Positions 25,804-33,838 of a DNA stretch of 64,000 nt are shown here, piece after piece. The stretch is taken from the NCBI RefSeq assembly GCF_001984105.1, contig NZ_MTQM01000009.1, positions 1,178,001-1,242,000 on the forward strand, read 5' to 3'. How positions within the stretch are numbered: position 1 is the first letter of the stretch; each line of letters begins with the position of its first letter. Source of the DNA: Microbacterium sp. CSI-V. GTDB lineage: Bacteria > Actinomycetota > Actinomycetes > Actinomycetales > Microbacteriaceae. The translations under genes and the position numbers were made by a program. The notes under the pieces are model-generated. The model was not told the origin of the DNA. It saw only the letters and a list, made by a program, of their open reading frames with translations, and searched no databases.

Positions 25804-26361
25804 GTGAAGCTCCTCGTCGCCGCCCACGCGTCCGAATTCGTCGCCTTCGAACCCGACATCCCCGGTTTCGACCGACTGCTGACCGGCGTCGGCAAGATCC
25901 CCGCCGCGTACGCGCTGACGCGCGCGCTGTGCGAGGGCACGTACGACGAGATCGTGGTGGTCGGCACGGCCGGCGCCATCGACTCCGACCTCGAGGGCGG
26001 CATCTACGACATCTCCGCGACGATCCAGCACGACGTGAAGGGCCTGGACGGCACGTTCGGTCAGCACGTGTGGCTGCCGGCGCGGGTCGACATCGCCCCG
26101 GAGGGCGTCGTCATCGCCACCGGCGACCACTTCGTCGATGACGCCGACGCCGTCGCCCTCATCCGGGGACTCGACGCGCGCATGGTCGACATGGAGTCGT
26201 ACGCGCTGGCGTGGGTCGCTCAGCAGTTCGATGTTCCGATCCGGATCCTGCGGGCCGTCTCCGACCGCGCCCAGGACGGCGCGACCGAGCTGTGGGACGA
26301 CGTCGTCGAGCGGTGCAGCCACGAGCTGCGCGCGAGGATCCGCGAGCTCTACAACGTGTGA
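25804..26361 (+). CDS. Phosphorylase-superfamily nucleosidase (MTA/SAH-type)
   Basis: A 185-residue short member of the PNP/UDP superfamily. VVVGTAGAI is the substrate/phosphate loop, ATGDHFVDD follows, and MVDMESYALAWVAQQF holds the conserved Met-Glu that binds ribose. The C-terminal RAVSDRAQDGATELWDD carries the catalytic Asp region. Such proteins hydrolyse 5'-methylthioadenosine, S-adenosylhomocysteine or related nucleosides. The exact substrate is uncertain because the protein is shorter than MtnN (~230). Confidence 0.82.
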   Translation: MKLLVAAHASEFVAFEPDIPGFDRLLTGVGKIPAAYALTRALCEGTYDEIVVVGTAGAIDSDLEGGIYDISATIQHDVKGLDGTFGQHVWLPARVDIAPEGVVIATGDHFVDDADAVALIRGLDARMVDMESYALAWVAQQFDVPIRILRAVSDRAQDGATELWDDVVERCSHELRARIRELYNV

Positions 26362-26394
26362 CCGGCGCTTCCGGGGCACACCCGGCGGCCACCG

Positions 26395-27882
26395 CTACGG
26401 CGTCTGCGACCCGTGGCGGGCACGACCGGCGAGGTCGGCGACACCGACGATGAGCGCGAGCCCGAGGAAGACGCCGACGGCGATCATCCCGCTGGCGTAG
26501 GCGTCGTGGAACACCGTGAGCTGTTCGCGGTCGCCCTGCTCGCGGTACACCGTCGCGTAGAAGAGGGCCAGCGCGATGGCCGTCCCCACCGCCGTTCCGA
26601 CACGCTGCCCCAGTTGGCCGATCGACCCGGCGACCCCGCCGCGGGAGACGGGGATGTCCGCGAGGGTGAGCGTCTGGTTCGGGGAGACGACCAGTCCCCC
26701 GGCGAGACCGCCCACGGCCATGACCGCGGCCATCGCCCACGGCGTCCATTCCGGCGGGGTGACGACGGCGACGAGCACGAGGGCCCCCGCGGCGACGACC
26801 ATCCCGAGGATGCCACCCACCACGAGCGGGCGTCCGAGCCGGGTCACCAGGGTGCCGCCGATCCAGGCGCTGCCGGCCGAGGCCACCGCGAACCCGATCG
26901 TCACCATGCCGGCGAACACCGGGGGAAGCCCGAGGCCGCCCTGCAGGTACAGCGTGCCGAGGAGGAACATGGCCGGCACCGCCGCGAAGTAGGCGGTCGA
27001 GATCAGCACCCCGTTGCGGTAGGAGCCGAGCCCAAAGATCGCGAAGGGCATCAGCGGCATCCGCCCGCGGTCGGCGTAGCGGCGCTCCCAGAAGACGAAC
27101 GCGGCGGCGAACACCGCGGAGGCCACCAGCAGCCACCAGCGACGAGGGTCGTCGTCTGGCGACCCGGTCGTGAAGAGGAACGGCCACATCAGGGCGACGA
27201 TCGTCAGCCCGAAGAGCACGACGCCGATCGGATCGAGGTCGAGCGCGCGGTGCGACTTCGTCCGGGTGCTCGGGAGCAGCCACGCCGCCAGCACGATCAC
27301 GATCGCGACGAGGGGGATGTTGATCCAGAAGATGAGCCGCCAGCCGTCGGTCTGACCGCCGAGGGCGATCAGGAGCCCCCCGAGCGTCGGACCGAACGCC
27401 GTCGCGATGCCGATGGTCGCCCCGAACAGGCCGAACGCGCGACCGCGCTCCTTGCCCTGGAAGAGCTGCTGGACGAGCCCGAGGACCTGGGGCATCTGGA
27501 TGCCGGCGGCCACCCCCTGCAGGAGACGGGCGGTCAGGAGCACGGCGGTGTTGGGCGCGAGTGCGCACGCCAGACTGGTGAGGAGGAACAGCGACAGTCC
27601 GACCAGGAACAGCACCCGTCGCGACCGCAGGTCGCCCAACCGACCCGCCGGCACCAGCACCAGACCGAAGGTCAGGATGTAGCCCGACACCACGAGCTGC
27701 AGCTCCGTGGGTCCCGCGTTCAACGCCGATTCGATCGACGGCAGCGCGACGTTGACCTTCGTGAGATCGAGGATGGTGAGGGCCGCGACCGAGACGGCGA
27801 TCCAGTACGCACGCCAGCGGTGGCGCGGGGAGAGCTGGATGTCGCGCGTAGGCGGGTGGGGGGACGTGCGTTCTTCAGGCAT
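26395..27882 (-). CDS. MFS transporter, DHA2 (14-TM drug exporter) family
   Basis: A 495-residue proton-coupled exporter. TILDLTKVNVALPSIE is the TM1 signature of 14-TM drug:H+ antiporters (with K where D is more common), RLGDLRSRRVLF is motif A, and GPTLGGLLI is motif C in TM5. ATG 27882 has TAGCGT seven bases upstream. No regulator gene is adjacent. Substrates cannot be predicted. Confidence 0.92.
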   Translation of the reverse strand: MPEERTSPHPPTRDIQLSPRHRWRAYWIAVSVAALTILDLTKVNVALPSIESALNAGPTELQLVVSGYILTFGLVLVPAGRLGDLRSRRVLFLVGLSLFLLTSLACALAPNTAVLLTARLLQGVAAGIQMPQVLGLVQQLFQGKERGRAFGLFGATIGIATAFGPTLGGLLIALGGQTDGWRLIFWINIPLVAIVIVLAAWLLPSTRTKSHRALDLDPIGVVLFGLTIVALMWPFLFTTGSPDDDPRRWWLLVASAVFAAAFVFWERRYADRGRMPLMPFAIFGLGSYRNGVLISTAYFAAVPAMFLLGTLYLQGGLGLPPVFAGMVTIGFAVASAGSAWIGGTLVTRLGRPLVVGGILGMVVAAGALVLVAVVTPPEWTPWAMAAVMAVGGLAGGLVVSPNQTLTLADIPVSRGGVAGSIGQLGQRVGTAVGTAIALALFYATVYREQGDREQLTVFHDAYASGMIAVGVFLGLALIVGVADLAGRARHGSQTP

Positions 27883-27889
27883 CGCGCTC

Positions 27890-27895
27890 ACGCTA
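27890..27895 (-). promoter_or_regulatory. Leaderless -10 element (TAGCGT) of MFS gene
   Basis: TAGCGT on the minus strand ends seven bases before the transporter ATG. Confidence 0.5.
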
Positions 27896-28001
27896 CTCGC
27901 GGGCGACGACGCCGCGGGCGGGCTTGCGCCATCGCTCGGTCGGGGTCGCGGGCGGCCGTCGCCGTGCGTCGGGCCGGTCCCGCCCGGACTTCTGCGGAGC
28001 G

Positions 28002-28184
28002 TCAGTCCGCGTCGCGCCGGGCGAACACCGCGCGCAGCACCAGGAACACGACGACCGCCACCACCGCGATGAGCGCCAGCCGGAAGACGAACCCGATGAA
28101 CCACAGGAGCACGTTGACGATCAGCCCCGCGATGATCACCGCCGCGATCACGCCGAGAACGGTCCAGAGGGTGCTCGTACGCAT
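28002..28184 (-). CDS. Small membrane protein (60 aa)
   Basis: A 60-residue protein with two long hydrophobic helices (VLGVIAAVIIAGLIVNVLLW and FRLALIAVVAVVVFLVLRAV) and a basic/acidic tail RRDAD. ATG 28184 has TAGTCT six bases upstream. That element overlaps the stop of sbcC, so the gene appears to have its own leaderless promoter. Function unknown. Confidence 0.75.
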   Translation of the reverse strand: MRTSTLWTVLGVIAAVIIAGLIVNVLLWFIGFVFRLALIAVVAVVVFLVLRAVFARRDAD

Positions 28185-28190
28185 GATCCC

Positions 28191-28196
28191 AGACTA
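28191..28196 (-). promoter_or_regulatory. Leaderless -10 element (TAGTCT) overlapping the sbcC stop
   Basis: TAGTCT on the minus strand contains the TAG stop codon of sbcC and lies six bases before the ATG of the 60-residue membrane protein. Confidence 0.5.
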
Positions 28197-31100
28197 GGCG
28201 GGCGCTGCGACCGTCGCGGAGTCCTGATGGATCACGCTCGGTCCGCGAGGGGTCGCCGTCACCCGCACCTGAGCCGGCAGCTGGTCCTTCATCGACGCGA
28301 CGTGGCTGATGACGCCGACCGTGCGGCCGCCCTGGCGCAGCTCGTCGAGCGTTCGCATCGCGAGGTCGAGGGTCTCGTCGTCGAGGGAGCCGAAGCCCTC
28401 GTCGATGAACAGGGTGTCGAGCCGGATGCCACCCGCCCGCGCCGTCACGACCTCGGCCAACCCGAGCGCGAGGGCGAGGGACGCGAGGAACGTCTCGCCG
28501 CCCGACAGCGACTGGGGCGGTCGGCATTGGCCGGTGAAGGCGTCCATGATCTCGAGTCCCAGACCGCTCGCGGCTCCCCGCGCGGCCAACGCGTCGGTGT
28601 GCTGCAGCCGGTAGCGACCGGCGGACATGTGGTCGAGACGGAGGTTCGCGGCATCCACGATCTCTTCCAGCTCGGCCGCGAGGACGAAGGTCTCGAGGGT
28701 CATCCGGCGGGTGTTCGGGGCACGGCCGGCCATCGTGTCGGCCAGGCGCGCGACGACCGCGTGCGCCTCGGACAGTCGCGCGACCGAGGAGCTGCCCGCA
28801 TCGACCCGCTGGGCGAGATCGCGCACGCGCGTCGCCACCGCGGAGGCAGCGGCGTGAGCGGCGGCGGCGGACTCCACGGCGGAGCGGGCGTCGCGTACCG
28901 CCGCAGCCGCCGGGGCGAGGTCGATGGGCTCGTCGGGCGCCCCGACGAGGACGAGTTCGAGTTCGAGAAGTCGACGGCGGACGGCGGCGAGCGCGGCCTC
29001 GTGCTCGCCGACCGCGGATTCCAGGCGGCGGCGGGCGGCGGGGTCGCGAAGGGCGGTGCGCACGTCGTCCTCGTGGGCGAAGGCGCTCTCGCCCCGCAGC
29101 CCGTCGAAGGTCGCGCGCGCATCCGCGGCGGCACGGGTGCGCGTCTCGTGCTCGATCCGCGCGGCGATCACCGCGCGGACGGCGTCTCTGCGTGCCCGGA
29201 GGTCGCGGCGACGCGCCCGCACGCTGTCGAACGTGCCGCGTGCGTCCTCGACGGCCGCGCGCAGTGCCTCGGCGCGCTGAAGGTGCAGCGCGAGATCCTG
29301 ACGGGCCGCGGCGAGCTCGTGCGCCCACCGCTCACTCTCGACCGAGTCCGCCTTCTCGCGGTCGAGGAGCTCGGCGCGCGCGGCGGCCAGGCGGTCGAAC
29401 TCGGCCACGTCGGCCTCTGCGCGCGCGAGCGTCTCGCCGATGAGGTCGTGTCGCTCGCGAAGCGCGGTCACCGATTCTCCTCCGGCCCGGGCGGCGGCGA
29501 GCGCGTGAGCGTCACGGGCGACCCGCGAAGCGTCGGATGCCAGCCGGTCGAGCTCGGTCGCGGCGTTCTTGCGGTCTTCGGCGGCCGAGACCTCGGCGTC
29601 GGTGACGGGTTCGCCGGCGCCCACCGCGGGCGCCGGATGCTCGCGCGATCCGCAGACGGCGCACGGTTCGCCGTCCACGAGGGCGTGCGCGAGTTCGGCT
29701 GCGGCCCCGGCGAGCCGTCGCCGCAGGAGGGAGCTCCAGGCCTCGACGGCGAGACGCAGTTCGTCGGCGCGCACGAGCGCGGCGAGATCGGCGATGTCCC
29801 GCTCTTCGGCGAGCTTCTCGGCGTCCAGCGCCGCGTCGATCCGGCGGGCGACCTCGGTCCGTTCGGCCGCGGCGACGTCGCGACGGGAGGCGGCATCGGT
29901 CAGAGCCGCGATCCGCTGATCGAGGCCGGCGAGCGCGGCCGGCACCCCGTCGCGCCGCGTGCGGACCTCGTCGGCGGACCGCTCGGCACGCTCGACGTCC
30001 GCTCGACGCCGCGCGACGTCGGCCTCGATCGCCGCCCACTCGTCCTCGAGGGCGAGCGCCTCGTCGACGCGCGCGATCACCGTCGTGAGCTCGTCGTCGC
30101 GGATGGTGAGGTCGGCCGCTGCGTCGAGTCCGACCTCGCCGAGGTCGGCCGCCGCCCGGACCGCGGCGTCGACCGCGGCACGCGCGGGCTCGACCGCGCG
30201 CCGTGTGCGGTCGAGCGCGTCGACCGACGCCCGCAGGACCTCCGCGGCCGCCGCGGCCGCCGACTCCGCCCGCAGGACCGCGACGCGGTCGGCGTCGGAC
30301 TCGAGGGCGGAGAGGTGCTGCCGCGCCGTCTGCCGCTCGACCTGACGCTCATGCATCGACGCCGCCTCGCGCTCCGCGGCGAGCGCGGCATCGAGCGCAC
30401 CCTTCGCCGCCTCCCGCTCGTGCGCGGCTGCCTCGACGCGATACTGCAATCGCTCGACCGCGCGGATCAGACGAGCGAGCCGTTCGTCGATCGTCCGCGT
30501 CGCGTGCCCCGGGCCCTCGGACTCCGCAGCGTCTTCGCGCACGTCGGATCCGCCCACGGCATCGGCCTCCGGCCCGACCTCGCGGGCCGCGTCGGTCTCG
30601 GCGACCATGCGCTCCGCCTCGTCCAGCAGTGTCGACACCTCGGTGCCCTCCGCGGCCAGGCGCTCGGCCGCGCGCTTGCGCCGATCGTCGAGGGCCGTGG
30701 CGTACTGCTCGAACGAACGGGTGCCGAAGAGGGTGCGCAGCAGCGCCTGCCGTTCGTCGTTCTTGGCGAGGAGGAACCGGGCGAACCGATTCTGAGCGAG
30801 CAGAATCACCTGCAGGAACTGCTGCTGGGTGAGCCCGAGGATTTCGTCCAGGTGCGCCGCCACGTCGACCGGTCGCGCCGCGACACCCGTCCAGCCCTCG
30901 GGCTCGAGCACCTCGAGAGCGGCCCGATGGGGCTCCTTCGTGGTCCCCGCGCCGTTGCGCTTGGGACGCTCGTACTCGGGCGAGCGCGTGACGCGCCACC
31001 GGCGCCCCTCGGCGCTGAACTCGACCGTCACGCTCGTGGGGTCGTCGAGTCCGCAGTGATCGCTGCGCAGACGCCGCTCGGCTCCGTCGTAGCGGGGAAC

Positions 31101-31265
31101 ACCCCCGTAGAGGCCGTAGCAGACGCCGTCGAGGACGCTCGACTTCCCGGCGCCCGTGCGGCCCGCGATGAGGAAGATCCCGTCGTCGGCGAAGGCGTCG
31201 AAGTCGACGACCTGCCGTTCGAGGAACGGCCCGAAGCCCTCGAGTTCGAGGCGATGCAGCTTCAC
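28194..31265 (-). CDS. sbcC: Exonuclease SbcCD subunit C (SMC-like ATPase)
   Basis: A 1023-residue SMC/Rad50-like protein. Walker A GRTGAGKSSVLDG is near residue 35. Two long Ala/Arg/Glu-rich coiled coils flank a central zinc hook CAVCGSREHP. The signature LSGGETFLASLALALGLAEV and Walker B LDTLFIDEGFGSLD are at the C-terminus. With SbcD it cleaves hairpins and DNA ends at cruciforms or blocked breaks. The GTG start overlaps the sbcD stop (GTGA). Notably, strong palindromes such as the one at 17458-17522 are typical SbcCD targets. Confidence 0.95.
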   Translation of the reverse strand: MKLHRLELEGFGPFLERQVVDFDAFADDGIFLIAGRTGAGKSSVLDGVCYGLYGGVPRYDGAERRLRSDHCGLDDPTSVTVEFSAEGRRWRVTRSPEYERPKRNGAGTTKEPHRAALEVLEPEGWTGVAARPVDVAAHLDEILGLTQQQFLQVILLAQNRFARFLLAKNDERQALLRTLFGTRSFEQYATALDDRRKRAAERLAAEGTEVSTLLDEAERMVAETDAAREVGPEADAVGGSDVREDAAESEGPGHATRTIDERLARLIRAVERLQYRVEAAAHEREAAKGALDAALAAEREAASMHERQVERQTARQHLSALESDADRVAVLRAESAAAAAAEVLRASVDALDRTRRAVEPARAAVDAAVRAAADLGEVGLDAAADLTIRDDELTTVIARVDEALALEDEWAAIEADVARRRADVERAERSADEVRTRRDGVPAALAGLDQRIAALTDAASRRDVAAAERTEVARRIDAALDAEKLAEERDIADLAALVRADELRLAVEAWSSLLRRRLAGAAAELAHALVDGEPCAVCGSREHPAPAVGAGEPVTDAEVSAAEDRKNAATELDRLASDASRVARDAHALAAARAGGESVTALRERHDLIGETLARAEADVAEFDRLAAARAELLDREKADSVESERWAHELAAARQDLALHLQRAEALRAAVEDARGTFDSVRARRRDLRARRDAVRAVIAARIEHETRTRAAADARATFDGLRGESAFAHEDDVRTALRDPAARRRLESAVGEHEAALAAVRRRLLELELVLVGAPDEPIDLAPAAAAVRDARSAVESAAAAHAAASAVATRVRDLAQRVDAGSSSVARLSEAHAVVARLADTMAGRAPNTRRMTLETFVLAAELEEIVDAANLRLDHMSAGRYRLQHTDALAARGAASGLGLEIMDAFTGQCRPPQSLSGGETFLASLALALGLAEVVTARAGGIRLDTLFIDEGFGSLDDETLDLAMRTLDELRQGGRTVGVISHVASMKDQLPAQVRVTATPRGPSVIHQDSATVAAPA

Positions 31266-32416
31266 GACCGCGCCTCCGTCACGGCGCGCGCGTCGAGCAC
31301 CTCTCGGATGAGCTCGCGCTCGGCGTCGGAGGCCCCTTCGCCCTCGCGCACGTGCGTGAGGAACGCGTCGATGATCTCGGTCTCGTCGCGGGCGGCGCGC
31401 ACACGTCGGGCGTAGCCGAGGCCGTCGTCCTTCCGCGCCTCGGCCGGGGTGTGGGCGACCGTCGCGCACCAGGGGAACCGGGCCTGCAACCGGCGCATCG
31501 GATCGATCTGCGGAGTGGAGTCGGTGTACTCGGCCCGCACCCACTGGTCGACGTGCGCGTCGAACGCGGGATCGCCCAGCAGGTCGTCGAACGATGCCCG
31601 GAGAGTGACCAGCGGCCGCGGCACGGGCAGATCGAGCCACTGGACGGATGCCAGGCCCGTGGCATCCAGATCGATCAGCCACGACCCTCTCGGTTTGCCG
31701 GCCTCGCCGAAGCTGTAGTGCACGGGCGCGCCGGCGTAACGCACGCGGTCGGAGAGCTGCTGGCGCCCGTGGATGTGCCCGAGCGCGACGTAGTCGGGGC
31801 CGTCGAAGACCGGGAGCGGCACGTTGTCGAGCCCGCCCTGGCGGATCTCGCGCTCCACGCCGGGCGTCGCCTCGACACCGGCGGCGAAGCAGTGCGCGAT
31901 GGCGACCGACCTTCCGCCGCGCGCCGCCAGGTCGCGGCGCACGAGGTCCATGGCGTGGCCGATGGTCTGCGCCTGGCTGCGCAGTTCGACACCCTCCCAC
32001 AGGTGGCGCACGATCGCGGGCTCGAGGTAGGGGATGCCGTAGAAGTGGACCGGACCGTGCGCATCGTCGATCGTCACCGGGGAACCGACGGCGAGCGGGT
32101 CGGTGACGACCGTGATCTCTTCGCGCAGGAGGGCCGACTGGAAACCCAGCCGGGCTGCGGAATCGTGGTTGCCCGAGGTCACGATGACGCGTGCGCCGGC
32201 GTCGGCGAGCGCCGCGAGCGTGCCCGTCAGAAGCGGGTAGCAGGCCGCCGACGGAGCCGCCGAGTCGAACACGTCGCCCGCGACGATCACGACGTCGACG
32301 GCGTGCAGCCGCACCTGCTCGACGAGCGCACTGAGCACGTCGGCCAGGGCGTCGAGCGTCGAGTGGCCGTGGAACGACCGCCCGATGTGCCAGTCGGAGG
32401 TGTGCAGGATCCGCAT
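31262..32416 (-). CDS. sbcD: Exonuclease SbcCD subunit D (Mre11-like nuclease)
   Basis: A 384-residue metallophosphoesterase. The motifs HTSDWHIG, VIVAGDVFD, SGNHDS, IAHCF and GHIHG supply the two-Mn2+ site. The C-terminal part would bind the SbcC coiled-coil base. ATG 32416 is selected because TACCGT lies six bases upstream (leaderless); an in-frame GTG six bases earlier would fall at the predicted transcription start. It is the first gene of the sbcDC operon. Confidence 0.95.
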   Translation of the reverse strand: MRILHTSDWHIGRSFHGHSTLDALADVLSALVEQVRLHAVDVVIVAGDVFDSAAPSAACYPLLTGTLAALADAGARVIVTSGNHDSAARLGFQSALLREEITVVTDPLAVGSPVTIDDAHGPVHFYGIPYLEPAIVRHLWEGVELRSQAQTIGHAMDLVRRDLAARGGRSVAIAHCFAAGVEATPGVEREIRQGGLDNVPLPVFDGPDYVALGHIHGRQQLSDRVRYAGAPVHYSFGEAGKPRGSWLIDLDATGLASVQWLDLPVPRPLVTLRASFDDLLGDPAFDAHVDQWVRAEYTDSTPQIDPMRRLQARFPWCATVAHTPAEARKDDGLGYARRVRAARDETEIIDAFLTHVREGEGASDAERELIREVLDARAVTEARS

Positions 32417-32422
32417 GTTCAC

Positions 32423-32428
32423 ACGGTA
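32423..32428 (-). promoter_or_regulatory. Leaderless -10 element (TACCGT) of sbcD
   Basis: TACCGT on the minus strand, six bases before the sbcD ATG; it decides the start codon. Confidence 0.5.
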
Positions 32429-32494
32429 CGTCGGGCCTCCGACATCGACGCTCAGCCGGGGCGCGGGTCGCGCACGCCGAGGCGTCCGGCTCCG

Positions 32495-32812
32495 TCAGCC
32501 GGCGGCGACCTCGGCGGCGAGAGCACGGATGCGGTCGTCACCCAGGTCGAGGCCCACGTCGGAGAAGCGCTGACGGAGCACGTCGGCGATGCGCTCTTCG
32601 GACGCGTCGCCGACGTCGGCACGCGTCTGCACGACGACGCCGGCGATGCGCGCCTCGTCGTCGGTGGGGTGCGTGTCCATCGCGGGTGCGGACTGCTCGC
32701 CCGGTCGCGTCGTCTTACCCTCGGGGTGCACGGCGCCGCCGACGGAATCCGCCGGCGAGGCCCCGCCCTCGGGGCCGTCGGACGGCTGGGGGCTGCGGGA
32801 GTGGTCGGTCAT
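32495..32812 (-). CDS. Hypothetical acidic protein (105 aa)
   Basis: A Ser/Pro/Gly-rich, probably disordered N-terminal half is followed by a helical C-terminal half (ERIADVLRQRFSDVGLDLGD). No family is certain. The ATG lies one base after the stop of the preceding 69-residue gene, so the two are an operon. No membrane segment or cysteine. Confidence 0.7.
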   Translation of the reverse strand: MTDHSRSPQPSDGPEGGASPADSVGGAVHPEGKTTRPGEQSAPAMDTHPTDDEARIAGVVVQTRADVGDASEERIADVLRQRFSDVGLDLGDDRIRALAAEVAAG

Positions 32813-32813
32813 G

Positions 32814-33023
32814 TCAGTCCTCCGTGCTCATGTCGGGGTCGATGCCCTGACTGGCGGCATCGCCTTCGATCGGGTCCGAGGGCTCGGCGTCGTTCAGACG
32901 CGGCGACCCCTTCGCCCGCTCGTTCTGCTCGGCGGTCTCGCCGTCGGCGACATCGCCGCTCACCCAGCCACCGGGAGGGTTCGCATCGATGACGCCCTCG
33001 GGAAGGTCGCGGTCGTCGGTCAT
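32814..33023 (-). CDS. Hypothetical small acidic protein (69 aa)
   Basis: A low-complexity acidic peptide (starting TDDRDLPEGVIDANPPGGW, ending DPDMSTED) with no hydrophobic core, probably disordered. AAAGGGG lies six bases before the ATG. It heads a two-gene operon with the 105-residue protein. No function can be proposed. Confidence 0.7.
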   Translation of the reverse strand: MTDDRDLPEGVIDANPPGGWVSGDVADGETAEQNERAKGSPRLNDAEPSDPIEGDAASQGIDPDMSTED

Positions 33024-33113
33024 GGCATCCCCTTTCGACGCTCCCAGCTTCGCCGCCGGGGTGCCCCCGCAGCCGGGGGTTGACGCTTCAGGGAGGCCCG
33101 GGTACCGGGTCGC

Positions 33114-33407
33114 TCAGCTTCGGGCGCGGAGGAGGCTCGCACGCTCGGGGTGGGCGTCGAACCACTCGCCCACGTACCAGCACACGGGGAGGATCTCGCG
33201 GTCTCCCGCCTGCTCGATGGCGTCGACCGCCCGCTCCACGACCACGGCGGCGTACCCTCGTCCGCGGAACGTGGGAATGGTGAACGCGCGCGTGAGCGCG
33301 ATCGTGCGGCCGTCGTCGCGATAGTCGAGGACGGACACCAGATCATCGCCGTCGTGCAGGGTGTAGCGCGAGGCGGCACGATCGTCAGCGAAACGCAGGT
33401 CGGTCAT
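33114..33407 (-). CDS. GNAT-family N-acetyltransferase (YjdJ-type, short)
   Basis: A 97-residue compact acetyltransferase. TRAFTIPTFRGRGYAAVVVERAVD is the acetyl-CoA motif A (R-G-R-G-Y/A), and ILPVCWYVGEWFDAHPE is the C-terminal block of the short YjdJ/GTLF-type enzymes. ATG 33407 has TACCGT seven bases upstream, which decides against an upstream extension. Substrate unknown. Confidence 0.85.
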   Translation of the reverse strand: MTDLRFADDRAASRYTLHDGDDLVSVLDYRDDGRTIALTRAFTIPTFRGRGYAAVVVERAVDAIEQAGDREILPVCWYVGEWFDAHPERASLLRARS

Positions 33408-33414
33408 GCACCTC

Positions 33415-33420
33415 ACGGTA
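33415..33420 (-). promoter_or_regulatory. Leaderless -10 element (TACCGT) of GNAT gene
   Basis: TACCGT on the minus strand, seven bases before the ATG. Confidence 0.5.
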
Positions 33421-33522
33421 CGCCGCTTCTCGGGAACGGGCGCCGGGAACGCAATGTGCGCAATGCACGGGCGCTTGCACGCCGAGAACAGAGCAGGATG
33501 CCACATCCTCGCCGGTCACGAT

Positions 33523-33552
33523 TTGACGCAATCCGCCACGGTGGGTCATAAT
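33523..33552 (+). promoter_or_regulatory. Strong sigma-70-type promoter upstream of leader peptide
   Basis: TTGACG (33523-33528) and CATAAT (33547-33552) are separated by 18 bases. This is the best -35/-10 pair in the window. The -10 ends seven bases before the leader ATG, so the transcript should begin at the leader start codon. Confidence 0.65.
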
Positions 33553-33559
33553 CGGCCGC

Positions 33560-33661
33560 ATGACTCTCAACGCGCTTGCTCTGTCCGCCCGGGAGGCGAA
33601 CGGAACTGCGGGCATCATGATGCCCGGCCGCGTTGTCATGTGTTGTCGAATGTGCCGCTAA
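33560..33661 (+). CDS. Cysteine-rich leader peptide (33 aa) upstream of winged-helix regulator
   Basis: A 33-residue frame starting at ATG seven bases after a strong -10 and ending in TAA. Its C-terminus is VMCCRMCR, with three Cys in the last six residues, two of them encoded by TGT, a rare codon at this GC content. Clustered Cys codons at the end of a leaderless upstream ORF are the hallmark of cysteine-responsive attenuation described for actinobacterial sulfur genes. The next gene begins 177 bases downstream. The peptide has no signal or domain, so its translation rather than its product probably matters. Confidence 0.65.
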   Translation: MTLNALALSAREANGTAGIMMPGRVVMCCRMCR

Positions 33662-33677
33662 CAGCGACCCTCGCCCC

Positions 33678-33721
33678 GACGACCCCGCGCTTCTGAACGC
33701 CGGCGTCGTCGCCCGGTCGTC
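33678..33721 (+). promoter_or_regulatory. Possible attenuator: one arm with two alternative partners
   Basis: GACGAC(C) at 33678-33684 can pair with GTCGTC at 33705-33710 or with GGTCGTC at 33715-33721, not both. It starts 17 bases after the leader-peptide stop. Alternative pairing would fit translation-dependent control, but short GC repeats are common here. Confidence 0.3.
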
Positions 33722-33838
33722 CGCCTTCCGCGTCGATCACGCGTACCCGGACACCGCGCTCCGGCCCCTCGGCCACACACCTCCCGCTGAACCCCGCTCC
33801 CTCGACGCCCGGGTTCACCACTGAAGGACACTTCCCTC

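Noticed and set aside
26413..28197. 594-codon plus-strand frame over the MFS gene
   Set aside because: Composition is that of a reverse-complement shadow; the MFS protein on the other strand has full family signatures.
27924..31415. 1163-codon plus-strand frame over sbcC
   Set aside because: Shadow of the Ala/Arg/Glu coiled coil of SbcC; no start signal or domain.
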